From Amphimedon queenslandica (Eukaryota; Porifera; Demospongiae; Haplosclerida; Niphatidae), in assembly GCF_000090795.2 (NCBI RefSeq), contig NW_003546296.1:164507-228506 (forward strand): DNA of 64,000 nucleotides, written 5' to 3'. The position numbers and the translations under genes were made by a program. This document shows, in pieces, positions 34,340 to 47,908 of the stretch. The first letter of the stretch is position 1. Each line of letters opens with the position of its first letter. Under the pieces are notes generated by a model, which was given only the letters and a program-made list of their open reading frames with translations, was not told the origin of the DNA and made no database searches.

Positions 34340-37300
34340 TTATATTTGGGAAAGAGAGAGAGAGGACTGTGGGAAGAAAGTGTAGAGAGAGAGAGAGAGG
34401 GAGGAAAAAAGAGAAGGAAAGATTTTTAAAGGATACGATTTAAGGTGCTCCGCCATGTTTTTCATTTCCAAACCAACAGCATCTTGACCGGAGGCAGCAA
34501 CAGCTGACATTTCAATTAAATAATTAGGAGCGACAAGTTGAGCACTTTCAACATCACCTTGATCACTCTAGAGCATAAACAAAGATTAAAACAAAGATAA
34601 ACAAAAGATAAACAATTGTAATAATAAACAACAAAGAGGGCTACTGATGAGATCATGAACCACATCAACACCATAATTAGTTTAAATACGGAACTATCTG
34701 AACCCTTCACTCCATAAACAAATAACCTCCTGTTTAGTACAGCTGCATATACACAAGGGCTTTTATTACCATTAATGGAACACGATACCACCCACATGAT
34801 GGCCACATCTTCTCTTATTTATTTACGTAAAGTACAAGAATGGCTAAGGTTGAGTAGACAAGTGACAGCTGGAATTCCAACCACAATCATGCCAATAATT
34901 TTTACTATTACATGGTCTAATGGACTCTGCATTATTGAAGACATAAGTCACGTTCAGACAGTCCAGTCTATTCCACCAGCAACAGACAGTCTGTACCTGT
35001 CAAGGCTGTCTAATTGAAATATTGTGTGTTTGTGTGTGATCATGTCACATATGTATCTACGTAGCTTTGGCAGACCAGCCTAATTTTATTTCAAATATAT
35101 TTTCTGATACCATATTGAATCACAATGTCAAATCACACTACCATTCAAATAAATGACATATTACATGATATTAGACAATAAAAATAATTATTAAAAGACA
35201 GACGGTAATTAGTGTATTTTGTCAACCACAGCAGGTGCTCTGTGTCTGTAGCAGGTGGCAATGTATTTCAATGTATCAACACTTTAACACTTTAAATATA
35301 CACCACAGCTGCCATAGAGCCTAAGAATCTTCAATGAATCAAGCAAAGATACCAATTTAAATCAACGTTTGCTGATTCTGATCATGACATTGGTTATATC
35401 ACTAAGAGATAACATTCAACATTGACTTCCAGCTAGTCTATGATCATTAAAGCAAAGTTATGAGTGACTGTTTTGTTGCCTAGAGCAACTGCTATGGTTG
35501 CTAAGAGTGACATTACACCTTGTGTCAACAAACTCAGGAAATGTCCTCCAGTAGATTATACTATATACTGATAATGTACAATCAACAGTTCCTGTTACTA
35601 TGATGATGACTGATGATGAGGTCACACTATAAATAGATATACACAAGTAATAGGAAAGAGAGTGCCAAGTGATATCATGGTAATAGTTACAATATTTTCA
35701 AGAAATGGAAAGTGTCATTGTCAGATTAGTGACTCCTCTGTATGTTTACAAGGTAGACTGGTTATCAAGTAGTTATTAATGGTATCATTTACATGTATGC
35801 GTCCAAATAATTGCTTTATTATTATTATTATTATTATTAAATTGTATTTTAATTATATTTAGTCTTATCGTTAATAAAAGTTCAAGGTGGGTCACTGAAC
35901 TTGAGTGGGTGACACAACATGTCATGTATAAAGATCAGAATATGTACTAATGTATTTTAGTTTAAAAATCAATTCTTAGACAAATTAAGCTCACAGCATA
36001 TAGTAGAAATTAATAAACAAGAAGACATGCACTCATAAACATCATCTCCTAAACTGATACAAACTAGTTCCAAATTCCCATACATACACCTAATACTTGT
36101 ACATGTAAACATAGATGTATATGTACATGTACATGTACATGTACACATAGATTTGAAATAAAGAGAGAGGGGGAGACTAATTGTCTCATTACTGGACTAC
36201 TTTCTACTGAAATACTATACAATATTTATCTTCACATTATCAAGTTTTCCCTTTTCCCAGCAAAAACAACCATTAGGTCATGGCTGTATAGTAAAAATGG
36301 CCCAGTTAGCTATCTTGTGGTCATATTTTGTCAGCTTCTACTCTCCTTAATGAGTGACATAGACCATTCCTTTATTATCAAATTTGGCAGCTTCAAGTAC
36401 AACAGTATAACATCACAAGCTAATAATAGACACTGTAACAATGTGACTGGCTCTCTGTGTGGATGAACAAACAACATTATAAAACCAATAAGATAATACA
36501 GCAAAGAATGTGATTAGTACTGATGGACACTATAAGTTATAATGAGAAAGGGAGGAGGGGTAGTTTGTACACAGTCATTAATGTTCCATTAAACAATACT
36601 ATGCTTTATTATTGTTCCCATTGTTCTATTATTATTGTTATTATTATTATTATTATTTTATTGCTATATTGTGTTAATTGTCTGTCTCAAAGGTTTATCT
36701 GAAAGCGTTGATTATCATTCAAGTCAAACTAGAAGGAAAAGTTTGCATACAATGTACCTGAACATCAAAGAGATCCATGACTTTGTATTCAATACACAAT
36801 TACCAAGAGTACAGGGCCGACAGTATAACAGTCATTAACAAAATGACACAATTTAAGACATGACAGTAGTACGGTACTTACAGCCTTGGCAACAGTTACC
36901 AGGGCAACCAGTGGCTTTAGCAACCATCAAAGGAGGAGTTGATGAGGAGCCATGATTATTACTATTAGGATGATGGAGTGATGTCATTGTTTAAAGTTGA
37001 AGTAAGATATGTTAGAGAAACGGACCAGTTCTTCATAATTAACACACATTCTTGACGCATGGAGATAATAATAATAACAATCATAATAGTTATGACAGTT
37101 GCCAGGAAGTACAAAATGGTGAGAAAAGGGAGAAGATGTGTAAAGTATGTCTTAAATCATGTGTCAATCAATACTTATAGGATAAGAGGAGTGTGGCCTC
37201 AAATCACTAGAGAGATGTAATCATGTAGCAGTTTTGAAAAAATACGTAACTAAAAATATGTTAGGAATTCCAGGAATGTTAATCAAGTGTTACTACAAAG

Positions 37301-38238
37301 TGTCGTACTACTGTACATGATTAATAATAATTCATAAGGTTTAGTGCCGATCATCAAAGAGAAGGTGGTTTGCAAACAAATTGTAGTAATTAAATGGAGT
37401 AGCAAAAGGGAGTCAGGCAGACAGCCATGATCAACATCACAAAAATTAATATTTAATAATTATTTATTTATATTTATATGCTAATTAATAACTTGATAAT
37501 ATTTTACATTAACATTTTACAAGTAAAATTGGCACAAATTTTCAGCTGCATTAACCAATAGAACGTTTGTTGCCATGGTAATTATTAATATACCTGTAGT
37601 AACTGGAAGACAAGGATCTTCATTGGACCTTTTTTAAATAGAAACCCTTTCATGAAGAACTCATACACAGGCCTAGGGGAGAGAGAGAGGGAGAGAGAGA
37701 GAGGAAGAGAGAGGGAGAGGAAGACAATAAAAGGTTGTTCATGATGCCTGAGGCCATGCAGTAGCAGGCCACACAGCTTATCTCTGAGTGATTTGTTTTG
37801 GCTACAATCATTAACACTTCCCTCCCAAAATTCCATTCCCATGTACTTCACATAATGTTCCCTTTTTCCTTCTCTTTTCCTCCCCCTAACAATATCTCAC
37901 CCATATCTTCTACACCATGATCTCTTCCAGCCCCCCCCCCCTCCCCTTCCCTCTCTCTCTCTCTCTATGATACGTACACAAATCCTATTTCTCTAAGATA
38001 CTCCACCAGGTTATGACTGCAGCCAGCATGGACGCACGTCCTAACAGCTGTAGGCCTGTTTGGGTCACTGATTTCTAATTGTCCATGATACGAGAGTATT
38101 CTAAATGTACAAAATGTTGCAAGCTATGAATATTAATCAGCCACACCCCTCAATTAATGCATTAATTACTTACAGTGGAGCGTTGGGAAGATCGAGCGAT
38201 TGTCTTACATGCAGTCTTGAGGTATTCTGAGAATCTAA

Positions 38239-38271
<33 letters not shown>

Positions 38272-38589
38272 ATTAATAATTAATTTTTAATAACTTTTAA
38301 TTAATAGTTTTAATTAATTGATTCAAATTTCGCGTGACCACGCCCCCCACAGCTAACCAATCTTCATTGTGATCTCTCTATCAGTGAAAGTGGTCAGTCC
38401 TACTCCTTCCCTCCCTCCCTCTCTCCCTCCTCCACCTCCTCTAGAGCTGCTGCTAGTGGTATAGTCACAGAGACCTCTTAAACGGTGAAGGAGGGTTGGT
38501 AAGTTAGCTTCTGTTATGCTTCCATAAAGAAGGAACTCATATTGCTGTCCTTTAGCCACAGAACCAACAGATAGAGAACCAGCAGACAT
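34340..38589 (-). CDS. MED18: Mediator complex subunit 18
   Basis: MED18 belongs to the Mediator head module and pairs with MED20. The ATG at 38589 begins MSAGSLSVGSV, followed by YEFLLYGSITEANLPTLLHRLRG. Exons 38358-38589, about 38174-38237, about 37985-38095 and about 37594-37675 read in phase, giving LHVRQSLDLPNAPLILSYHG, YLREIGFV, YEFFMKGFLFKKGPMKILVF. An intron of 3.0 kb (34568-37593) separates the last exon (34340-34567): SDQGDVESAQLVAPNYLIEM, SAVAASGQDAVGLEMKNMAE, matching human YLVELSVVAPAGQDMVSDDM. After HLKSYP the frame runs into low-complexity CT-rich sequence to a stop at 34340, so the true C-terminus may be spliced differently. Confidence 0.88.
34568..37593 (-). other. 3-kb MED18 intron
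   Basis: By far the longest MED18 intron. AT-rich, with TACATGTA runs at about 36115-36145 and (ATT)n near 35818. A minus-strand frame at 36870-36984 (ATG, then MTSLHHPNSNNHGSS..., ending in GTAAGT) looks like a first exon but does not join MED18 in phase. No nested gene is supported. Confidence 0.55.
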
Positions 38590-38774
38590 TTTATCTAGAG
38601 AAAGAAAGGTGTTGTCCTAGGGCGGGACGACCACACCTGCTTTTAGTGATGATGTGGTCTTGAAGTGTTGTATATATAGAATCCAGAGTATTCTCTGTAT
38701 TATTATTATTATTATCATTATTATTATTGTAACTGTTTTCTTAGGGAGGTGATTTCTTTTAAATTGAAGGAGAC

Positions 38775-39786
38775 ATGAGTTCTGAACAATCTGAGGAATT
38801 ATCCAGGGATGAGGTGAGAATATGTGTACATGTACATCTACAATATATATTTATATTTTCATGTATTTTATAAAATAACTATATAATCATTACTTTGTGT
38901 AAATCTCTCCCTTTCCCCTACTCTCAGATGAGAAGGAGGCGGTTGGAAAGGTTACAGCGTCCTAACCAGTTATCAGTTTCTGGTACTCAACCATCAGCTC
39001 GCACTCCCTCCCCCTCCCCCTCTAAAGGATCGCAAGTCACTGTAACCTCTCCCACTTCACCTTTAAAAGTATGTGTTTGTGGGTGTGGTTTAACTAGCTA
39101 TTGCCATGCCCATTACATGAACATAGGATTCTTTATCAAGCGATATTCTGGCCACACCCAGTTCTTCAGTTGAGCCAATGGAATTATCTTCCTATGACAC
39201 ACCCCCTACCTCACTTCAGTCAGCCCCGCCCCATTCTCTGCTCTCTAGAGTATTCAGAGTCTATTACACAGTGAGTGGGTTTGGTCAGGGGGTGTGGTTT
39301 ATAGTGTTCATTTTAGCCTGTAAGTGTTGATGAGAGAGAAATAGTTGAACTGAATTCTTTGAGAGGAAACATCGAGAATAACGGAGATACAGGTTAATAA
39401 ATATTTATTTATTTATTCATTCATTTATTTATTTATTTGTTTTAGCGTTTGTTGATTATTCTGATTTGGTATCTCAGCTATTGATGGAACGGCTTTTTCT
39501 GTTTCATCAAGCCACACCTACTCATGACCACGCCTCCTCTAAACGGAAGGAAATGGTGTCTTATTTAATTGAAAGTTATAACAGACTTATACTTGAAGAT
39601 AGACACATCAAGGTGACTTATTATCACTGTTAGATATAGGAATAAATTTTGAGAGACTAATCTATAACTAAAAATAGGAGATTTAAGGAGGCCTTGGGCT
39701 AAATATGAGAGACCAAAAGTCTCCTAAACTCCCTCTAGATCTACTAGTGATTATCATCATCATCATTATTATTATTATTATTATTA

Positions 39787-39839
<53 letters not shown>

Positions 39840-41161
39840 GATACACATGTCATTTACACGAATGCTTTAGGATAAAACTAGTCTAAGAGGAGAAGTCATC
39901 TTTATTTGTAAGGGGATGATCACTTCTTTCCTATCGTCAGTTCTTTGTGGAAACTTTGACACGGACTCAAAAGACACTAACAAGTATAATTATTATTAAT
40001 TTCATTATTTTATTTATTTTTGCAATGTAGCTCTGCCCTGATGCCACACCTCCTGTGTCACCCCTCCAGTTGTATGCCGTTGGACTTGTTGTCTGAGTTG
40101 GTTTTGTTTTGTCATAACGAAGAACCTTCTGGAGAAACTTTGAAAAAGGTTTGTTGTGATTATGCATGTTCATGTATTTGTGAATTTAAAGAAAATTATA
40201 AAATTTATTGTATCTGTACATTGTACATGTACTGTAGGTCTTTTCTCCAGTTCTGTCCTGTCTTCATGAGACAGTGAAGAGGTATACCCCACTCACCGAG
40301 GGATGTCTAGTTCCTGTTTCAGTACTAGCCAGTTTATGTGAAATTAAAATAGCCAATGGATCACTAAGACCCATCTGTCAACTGGTAATAATAATAATAA
40401 TTAATTATAATGATATTTCTCAGGTTGTTAATAATGAAAGATGGCTGCCTTTAGGTGAATCCTCTAAATCTGGTCGGAAATTCCAAAATGAAACTTTCCT
40501 CGGACCTTTTCTCTCTCTCTCGGGCTTTGTAGAAGACAGTGTATGTATTTATAATATTATTAAGAATATTTTACATCATATTTCCGCCAGGTTGAAGTCA
40601 AAAATCATTATTTGTCTGAGAGTTTGTCGTCAGCACACGAGGCTCATTCACTGGGCATGGCTATAGTCCAAACACTTAATGCATCAAGAGTGAGGGGAGG
40701 GAGGGAGGGAGGGAGAGAAGTTTGTTTTAAATTGTATCTCTTCTTTTATCGTCTCTTAACAGGAAGAGATGTTCAAGGTGATTCATTCTTTGCTTCGTTG
40801 TACGGAAACACGTGATAGCACCTTGAACTATTTGAGCCAGCTATTGATTGCTAATTCAAAAAAGTCCCAGCTGCTGTCAGACAGGAGGCTAGTCTCAACT
40901 GATGGATTCATGCTTAACCTCCTCCACATAATGCAGCAGCTGAACAACAAAGTTAAAACCAGCACTGTTAGTTTAAAGTCACAATGCATGAACATGTACA
41001 TTGTATGTGCTTCCTTTGTTAGGTTGATGCTCAGTATGTTCTAAGATCTGATTGTAGAGTCCCTTTTACCCAAGAGACGAGATTAGGCTGCTCTGAGAAA
41101 CAACTGGAAGAATGGAAAAGAGTAAAAGGTATTGTCACTATAATTTTATTATTATTATTAC

Positions 41162-41192
<31 letters not shown>

Positions 41193-42176
41193 TATTATTA
41201 GAAATAAGCTCAAAACCAGTCAAGTTTCCTACTGAGTGTTTCTTCATGACAGCTGAATGTCACCACCTCTCTGTCTCCCCAGTCATCAGGAGGTACAAGC
41301 AAGGGATGAGGGACATAAGGCAACTCTCACAGGTTAATTAACTATTCATTAATAACCATTAATAACTATTAATAACCATTAATAACCATTAATAACTATT
41401 CATTTAGATGATTGAAGAGAGTCGGTTGCTACAGCGACCAGTTCCTGACAAAGCGAAGGAGCGTTACCAGGTAATGGCTCGCTGGAAGTCAAACTGGGAC
41501 TCTCTCGTGGCGGACAGAGAGTTCCTCCATCAGTGCAGCCATTACTACTCCACCTGTACCCAATGGATGATCTCTTTACTCTCCTCTGATAACGAGTAAG
41601 ACTCTCACAACCTCCATGATACCGTTGCTATGTTACCGTTGCTATGGTTTCTCGTAGTCCTTCTCTTCCATTACCTAAGACTCCCCCTCAGACCTTTGCT
41701 GGGCTTCCAGAGTTCTTCCTTGAAGATATGACTGATTTCTATATATTCTGTTCTCAGTAGGTAGCCATTTTGTAAGGCAATGGACCAAACCTCCTCTTCC
41801 TCCCTCCCTCCCTCCCCTCCTCTCTCTCTTTCTTTATTCCATTAGGTTTTCTCCTGCTGTTCTGGATGAATCTAGTTTTATTCCAGTAACAGTCCTAACT
41901 GTGCTATTGCTAGCTACTCCAAAGTATATCAACAATCCTTACCTCACTGCTAAACTAGCTGAAGTAAGCTCCACATGTTCCAACATACTTTAATACGGTC
42001 TCATTCTGTACATGTAATTCTCTACAGCTGATATTCCTCAATACACCTGGTGTTCAGGACTATAATCACACTCTTTTTGATCTATTTCTCTCTCATCCAT
42101 TATCAACGTCATCCCTTGCGTCCTCTTTAATGAGACTCTACATTGGTAAACACAAACAATAACATTATCAGCACTC

Positions 42177-42216
<40 letters not shown>

Positions 42217-45142
42217 GATTGTGAGAATATGGGAGGTAGTAATGAGTTTTATGATAAGTTTTCCGTCCGTTATCATCTCTCAGTAATCCTGCGGCTCCTT
42301 TGGGAGAATCCTGAACACAGAAGAACCTTTTTATCGGAAAGCAGGTTAGCTAATAATACAACATGTTTCTGGTTTTTGACCAATCAAATTACCTTATTTA
42401 TTTCCTTAGTAACAGTCGTGACGGCGCCCCCTTCGTGAGGTTCGTGAACATGTTGATTAATGATACCACGTTCCTCTTGGACGAGTCGTTGGACACTTTG
42501 AAGTCGATCCATGAGACCCAGGAGGCAATGAAGGACGAGAGAGGGTGGGCCAGTCAACCTCAGGTAGGAGGAGCCTTGCACAGCTTCACCAACTCAATTT
42601 ATATTAACATGATACATGTTCTTGTGTACTGTACATGGTCTCGGGCCAAATTTTCCTCAAAATGAAAAGTAGAGAATTCTCAATTTTTATAACATTCCCT
42701 GATACATATACATGTTCTTATGTTGTGTAAAAAGTTTGAGCTGATTCCGATCAAATTTGGATTTTTTACAAATTTTTAAAGTTGCTCCAAAATCGGGTAA
42801 AAGTCCCTGTACTATAGTACATGGTCTCTGGCCAAATTTCGCCAAAAATGAAAAGTAGAGAATTCTCAATTTTTATAACATTCCCTGATACATATACATG
42901 TTCTTATGCTGTGTAGAAAGTTTGAGCTGATTCTGATCAAATTTGGATTTTTTACAAATTTTTAAAGTTACTCCAAAATCAGGTAAAAGTCCCTGTACTA
43001 TATATAGTACAGGGACTTTTGCAAAATTTTGCTCAAAATGAAAAGTAGAGAATTCTTAATTTTTATAACATTCCCTGATACATATACATGTTTTTATGTT
43101 GTGTAGAAAGTTTGAACTGATTCCAATCAAATTTGGATTTTTTACGAATTTTTAAAGTTGCTCCAAAATCGGGTAAAAGTTCCTGTACTATAGTACATGG
43201 TCTCTGGCCAAATTTTGCCAAAAATGAAAAGTAGAGAATTCTCAATTTTTATAACATTCCGTGATACATATACATGTTCTTATGCTGTGTAGAAAGTTTG
43301 AGCTGATTCCGATCAAATTTGGATTTTTTACGAATTTTTAAATTGTTCTAAAGTTAGGCTAAAGTCCCTGTACTATTATAGTACATGGTCTTGGGCCAAA
43401 TTTTATCAAAAATGAAAAGTAGAGAATTCTCAATTATTTAAATTGTTCTTCTCTATAGTCCATGCAGGATTCAAGACTCCACCAGTTAGCTCAAGATGAG
43501 AGGCAGTGTCGCTCTTATCTCACTCTGGCTACTGAGACCCTCACCACATTCCACTACCTCAGCAAAGAGATTCAACAACCTTTCCTTAGACCTGTAAGAC
43601 TAACCTGCTCATCTGGTTTCAATACCCTAATGCTCCACCCACTTTAATTAGGAAATGGTCGTACGTGTCAGCTCAATGCTGAACTTTAACCTTCAGCAGC
43701 TGTGTGGTCCGAAATGCAGCGGATTAAAGGTTGGTTTAAACTTTACCTTATAATGAGGACATTTTGTAATGTCCCATTTGGTACAAACCTATACAAAAAG
43801 TGCCTCTGAAATGAGGACACCTCTGTATTAAGGACAAAAGTACATGTACTTTTGAAATATACATGTACATGTATACGATGGATGGTTTATATATAGTGAG
43901 GCTGAGACAGTTTGACTGAGTGTACACTTATAGTATCTTCATTCTGCCAAGACACAAACCACACACACTCCTAGAGTTATCTATACTTATAGTACACGTA
44001 CTCTGTATATGTACAATGTACAGTAGTTATGATAATGTATGATAATGGCGTACACTATAGTGTATCTACTGTATCTCTTCTTGATTATGATAAAGTGACT
44101 GTTTGTTTGAAGAAGTGGTAGACATAAGCAATAAAGAAGAGACATACCCTGATAGCCATTGCTGATTTATAAGGAGACACACTTTGAGATTGTCATAAAA
44201 TGTACCACTTTAACTGACAGACACTCTCTATAGCGTACACCTCCATTTAACGGACAGCACCTAGTGTACCAATTACATTCCTTACTATATAAAATAACCT
44301 CCACATAAAAGACACAGTGTCCATTATGTATTGAGGCTAGTTTGTTGCGTTTTTTTTTCTCTTTAGGTCGAAGAGCCAGAGAAATACAATTTCTCTCCAA
44401 AGACACTCCTTGATCTACTCACCGATATATACCTCCATCTTTCTGATGGTGACGGGCTAGCTAGAGCCATTGTAATGGACGACAGATCCTACAGAAAAGA
44501 ACTGTTTGACCAGTGCATTAGGATACTATATAACAGGGGGATCAAGAGTAAAGTGAGTACATATATGTACATGTACATGTAGTGTGGCTCTTTCTTGTTA
44601 GGAGGCTATTGAGAGGTTTCAAGCTTTTGTTCAAAAGGTTGAAGCAGAGGCAGTTGTGTGCATGAGACAAGAGATTGTCATCTCTGATGTACCCGATGAA
44701 TTCAAAGGTATGCTACATACAGAGGAGGAGTACACTTACTGTTATGATAATTATAATAGCTACACTTGTACATGTACATGTACATGATTATGTAGCAGCT
44801 GCCTCTTGTGCTTAATTAATTGCTGGAGCAGGTGGTGGTAGCAAGTAATTATTTGAACTAATTGGCATGTAGTGTCTGGGGAAGACAGTCTGTCTTGTAA
44901 TCCTAATGAATAGTAAAGATTACTCTCTCCTCCTCTTAGACCCCATTATGGATACTCTCATGAATGATCCTGTACAGCTGCCTAGTGGAGTTATTGTAGA
45001 CCGTCCTGTTATAGTGAGGCACCTCCTCAACTCGTCTCAGGATCCGTTTAACAGGCAGAGACTCACGATAGATATGCTCCAACCAGCGACGGAGCTTTTA
45101 GGAAGAATTAACAAGTGGAAAGCTGACCGGGGTCTGATTTAA
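38775..45142 (+). CDS. UBE4B: Ubiquitin conjugation factor E4 B (Ufd2 family, U-box ligase)
   Basis: UBE4B/Ufd2 extends ubiquitin chains on substrates with VCP/p97. The ATG at 38775 starts [20 protein letters not shown], matching the human start EELSADEIRRRRLARL. Around twenty short exons follow, each recognisable, e.g. [21 protein letters not shown]-like core text at 41.2 kb, [20 protein letters not shown], and [20 protein letters not shown]. The C-terminal exon holds the U-box: [20 protein letters not shown], then [20 protein letters not shown], ending at 45142. Introns contain array E, a 61-bp-element flank, a solo inverted-repeat arm and an 80-bp (ATT)n run. Human UBE4B is 1302 residues with a long Ser-rich N-terminus; the sponge-like form is shorter there. 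Confidence 0.94.
39757..39839 (+). repeat. (ATT)n microsatellite
   Basis: About 80 bp of ATT repeats in a UBE4B intron; a second run lies at about 41145-41195 and a (TTG)n run at 42178-42213. Confidence 0.95.
42608..43440 (+). repeat. 186-bp palindromic repeat array E (about 4.4 units)
   Basis: Longest array, in a UBE4B intron, same orientation as A. Two units share a private CTCTGGCCAAATTT variant. At 42985-43020 the junction is a perfect 36-bp palindrome; half-site AAAAGTCCCTGTACTATA, with the centre enlarged from TATA to TATATATA. Another junction near 43375 has an asymmetric TATTATA centre. Confidence 0.95.
43745..43835 (+). repeat. Element fragment related to the 61-bp minisatellite locus
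   Basis: Shares GAGGACATTTTGTAATGTCC and TGCCTCTGAAATGAGGACACC with the left flank of the array at 33.7 kb, but without the tandem units. In a UBE4B intron. Confidence 0.8.
44205..44330 (-). repeat. Solo inverted-repeat arm of the 26.9-kb element family
   Basis: Contains GGACAGCACCTAGTGTACCA and AACCTCCACATAAAAGACAC, including the TATATAAAATAA insertion seen in the left arm at 26.9 kb. In a UBE4B intron. Confidence 0.8.
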
Positions 45143-45771
45143 GATGATAGATAAATAACGATTAAATTATGATTATTTATTCTGATTATTTTTCCTGCTT
45201 TAGCTCATAATAATAACAATAATATTAAGAAAAGTAATCTAATTTGTTTTTTGCATAAACAAAGAGAAAGAGCGGGCCTTTGATGAGGCAAGTTATTGCA
45301 TTTTTCAGGAGAGAATCTGATTGGTCGGTTCTGTATTAGCCACACCCATTTATGGGACCACGCCCATTCCCTGTGAGTTAATCAATGGCGCTCGTTCTAG
45401 GCGCTTACCCTTTCCTCGAGTAAAAGTGCAGGCGAGAGACAGCAGGCCCTCCAAAACACCATCCCCTCCCTTTGTACCCTTCCCTTATTAACAGGAGCTC
45501 ACCCTCCCGCTGGGAGCTAGCCTCCTTCAGTGTAAGTTAAAGCAAGACACGCTGATATCTTTAAGGAGCGGTTTTGGTTTAAGTAGGAGGCTAGAGCAGC
45601 AAACGCGACTGCTTGTAGCTTACAGCCTTGTGCATGCAGGCATCCCAAAAGTATGGCTGCTTCGCTATATTGTATTTTGCTACTGCATTCTAACTAAGAA
45701 CTCCATTTTTCTCATTCTTCTTCACTTTCTGCAGGATTAAGCTCTGTCTCTCTCTCTCTCTGGAGCTGATT
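45143..45771 (+). promoter_or_regulatory. Upstream region and likely 5' UTR of the zinc-finger gene
   Basis: GC-richer than its surroundings from 45340. A donor-like CTTCAG/TGTAAGT at about 45530 and an acceptor TTTCTGCAG at 45726-45734 suggest a 5' UTR intron. Contains CCACACCC and CCACGCCC motifs. Confidence 0.45.
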
Positions 45772-47908
45772 ATGCCGAGGAGGTTTCTCGCTACGAGACA
45801 GAAGGTAGTCTCTGCTGTGGAGGATAGACTAAGAGCTGCTCTTGTGTATGAGATACAGCGACCAAGTAAGAGTGGGGAACATTATCTTACTACTACTAAT
45901 AATAATTTATTATAATTATTATTATTTGTTTATGTAAATTTGTGTATATATATATATATATATATGGCTCCAAATTTTTGTCAATTCGTCTGTTAAAAAT
46001 TTCATCAAGTTCATGCTCAAGTTTAAGTTATCCATGAGCTATTGTATGCTAGTGGATCATAGCAAAAGGATGACAGTACATTATACATTTACTGTATAAT
46101 TATTATAAATAAGAAGGAACTCTTTTAAAAACCGAAATATTTGACAGACGATAAATTAAAGTTGTACAATAGTTCATATGCTTTCTCTCCCCCTCCCTCC
46201 AGAATTAGATGATTTGATTGGTTCGCCAGATCAGAAACTCCAAATTGTCAAGTCCTCCTTAAGCTCCACCTCTGCCCCACCCCCTAAACTAGTCGCTCCT
46301 TCACCCGAACTCCTCCTACCCCCAGAGGAGTTCTTCCTTGCCGATGAAATATTCTCCGTAGAGAACCCTTTTGCCAAAGAAGATACTCTGCCTGAGTCAA
46401 GAGGTGATGTTGATTTCACGAAAATTGAAGATTTCTTCAGCCTAGAGACGAAAATAGACGCTAAAAATGACCACACCCTCCTTAAACTAGCACTGGCAAG
46501 TCAATCAGGCAGTTTCATGAATCATCTCATATCTTCTTTTTCTCTTCCGACCCAAAGACTAGCTTTTATACAGCAGCAGACTGCCCTGCCTGTCGCTAGT
46601 GGCCACATTTCTCAACCTGTCCTTGGGGGCGTGGTCAGTGATTCCAAAGACCTCATAATATCGTGCCAGGTCTGTGGGGAGAGGTTTAGCGCTCAAATAA
46701 AGTTCCAGACGCACATTTTATCACATCCTGACCCGGAAACTAAGAAGTTTCTTTGCCAGTACTGCGGGAAGAGATTCCATCGTGCCGATCATCTTAACCG
46801 TCATTCCGTTATTCACGGTAACGTTGTTTATCGCTGCCTGCTTTGTGGGGAGGAGTTTGATCGAGCTTCTCACCTCGACCGTCACCGACGGAAGAACCAC
46901 CCACCTGCTGGGCAGGCCCCCTCTCAAACTCCGCCCACCACACCACATGGACCATACCCACTCAACTCTCTTGGGGGTGTGTCTGATATTGAGAGCCCGG
47001 TACTGCTAGGGACTAACCTCCACCTCCTTGCTGCTGTGGCAACGCCTGAAGATGCCCGAGCACTGGTAGATCCTTCTTCAGAGGCAACTCAATCCGAACT
47101 TGATGCAGCTGAAGTTGTTTCTCAGATCCTCAAGTCCGAGTCTCTCCTGAATGAAGCCTCAAGTTCTAACAAGCCGCCACCAGAGTCCATAGAGAGACCC
47201 TTCCATTGTGAGGTCTGCGGACGTAAGTTCATACGCTCCACCCACTTGAGACGACACATGAGGATTCATACTGGGGAGAAACCCTTCTCTTGTCATATCT
47301 GTGGGCGTAAGTACGCCCGTGGGGACTACCTCCGGGCGCATATAAACGCTCACAGACGTGACCGAGTCCATAAGTGCAAACACTGCAATGAGATATTCCA
47401 CGACTTGACACGATTCGCTAACCACTGTAGACTGGTTCATAAGGATATTGATAATGAGGACTACGGGTCAATCCCTCACCAAGACCAGCCCATTCATGAT
47501 GACCACACGATGGAAGACGAGTCGTTCAGGATCTACGAAGATATTTCACTCTCATCTCTCACTGCTGGGCCTGGGGGTGTGGTCAGTAATCACCATGACG
47601 ACGGGGAGCATTTCGTAGAGACTGTCTCCATGGGAACTGGTGGTCTTCCACAAGACAAAGTGTCTTCCTTTACAACTCAAGACCTCTCCAACCCGTTTCA
47701 AGGGACAGAGTTTTTACAAGTGTTTGCAGCTGCTGCTTCGGCTGGGGATGGTTCCCATGGTAACAGAGGTGTGAATGGGACCATCCCGTATCCCATGGGA
47801 GGGGACAAGGGAGGGAGATCCCCTCAAATGATGGACCCTCTCACTCGTCTCATCATCAACAACACCAACGACACTTTAGACGTACTCCAGGGACACAAAC
47901 TACAGTGA
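45772..47908 (+). CDS. C2H2 zinc-finger protein (six fingers) with SNAG-like N-terminus
   Basis: Two exons, 45772-45865 and 46203-47908, sum to exactly 600 codons (599 residues). It starts MPRRFLATRQKV, close to the SNAG repressor motif MPRSFLVxK of Snail and Gfi proteins, which recruits LSD1/CoREST. Three fingers lie near residues 186-265 (CQVCGERF, CQYCGKRFHRADHLNRH, CLLCGEEFDRASHLDRH) and three near 366-445 (CEVCGRKFIRSTHLRRHMRI, TGEKPF linker, CHICGRKYARGDYLRAH, CKHCNEIF). The spacer of about 100 residues and the C-terminal 150 are acidic and Ser/Gly-rich. Likely a nuclear DNA-binding regulator. I cannot assign it to a named bilaterian family. The first exon ends in phase and the ATG is preceded by an in-frame upstream stop. 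Confidence 0.8.

Noticed and set aside
34775-35017. 80-codon plus-strand frame in the MED18 intron
   Set aside because: No start context, no homology and no splice partners.
36870-36984. Apparent first exon (MTSLHHPNSNNHGSS...) inside the MED18 intron
   Set aside because: The flanking MED18 exons join directly in phase and give the expected protein; including this piece would break the frame, and no other partner exon is visible.
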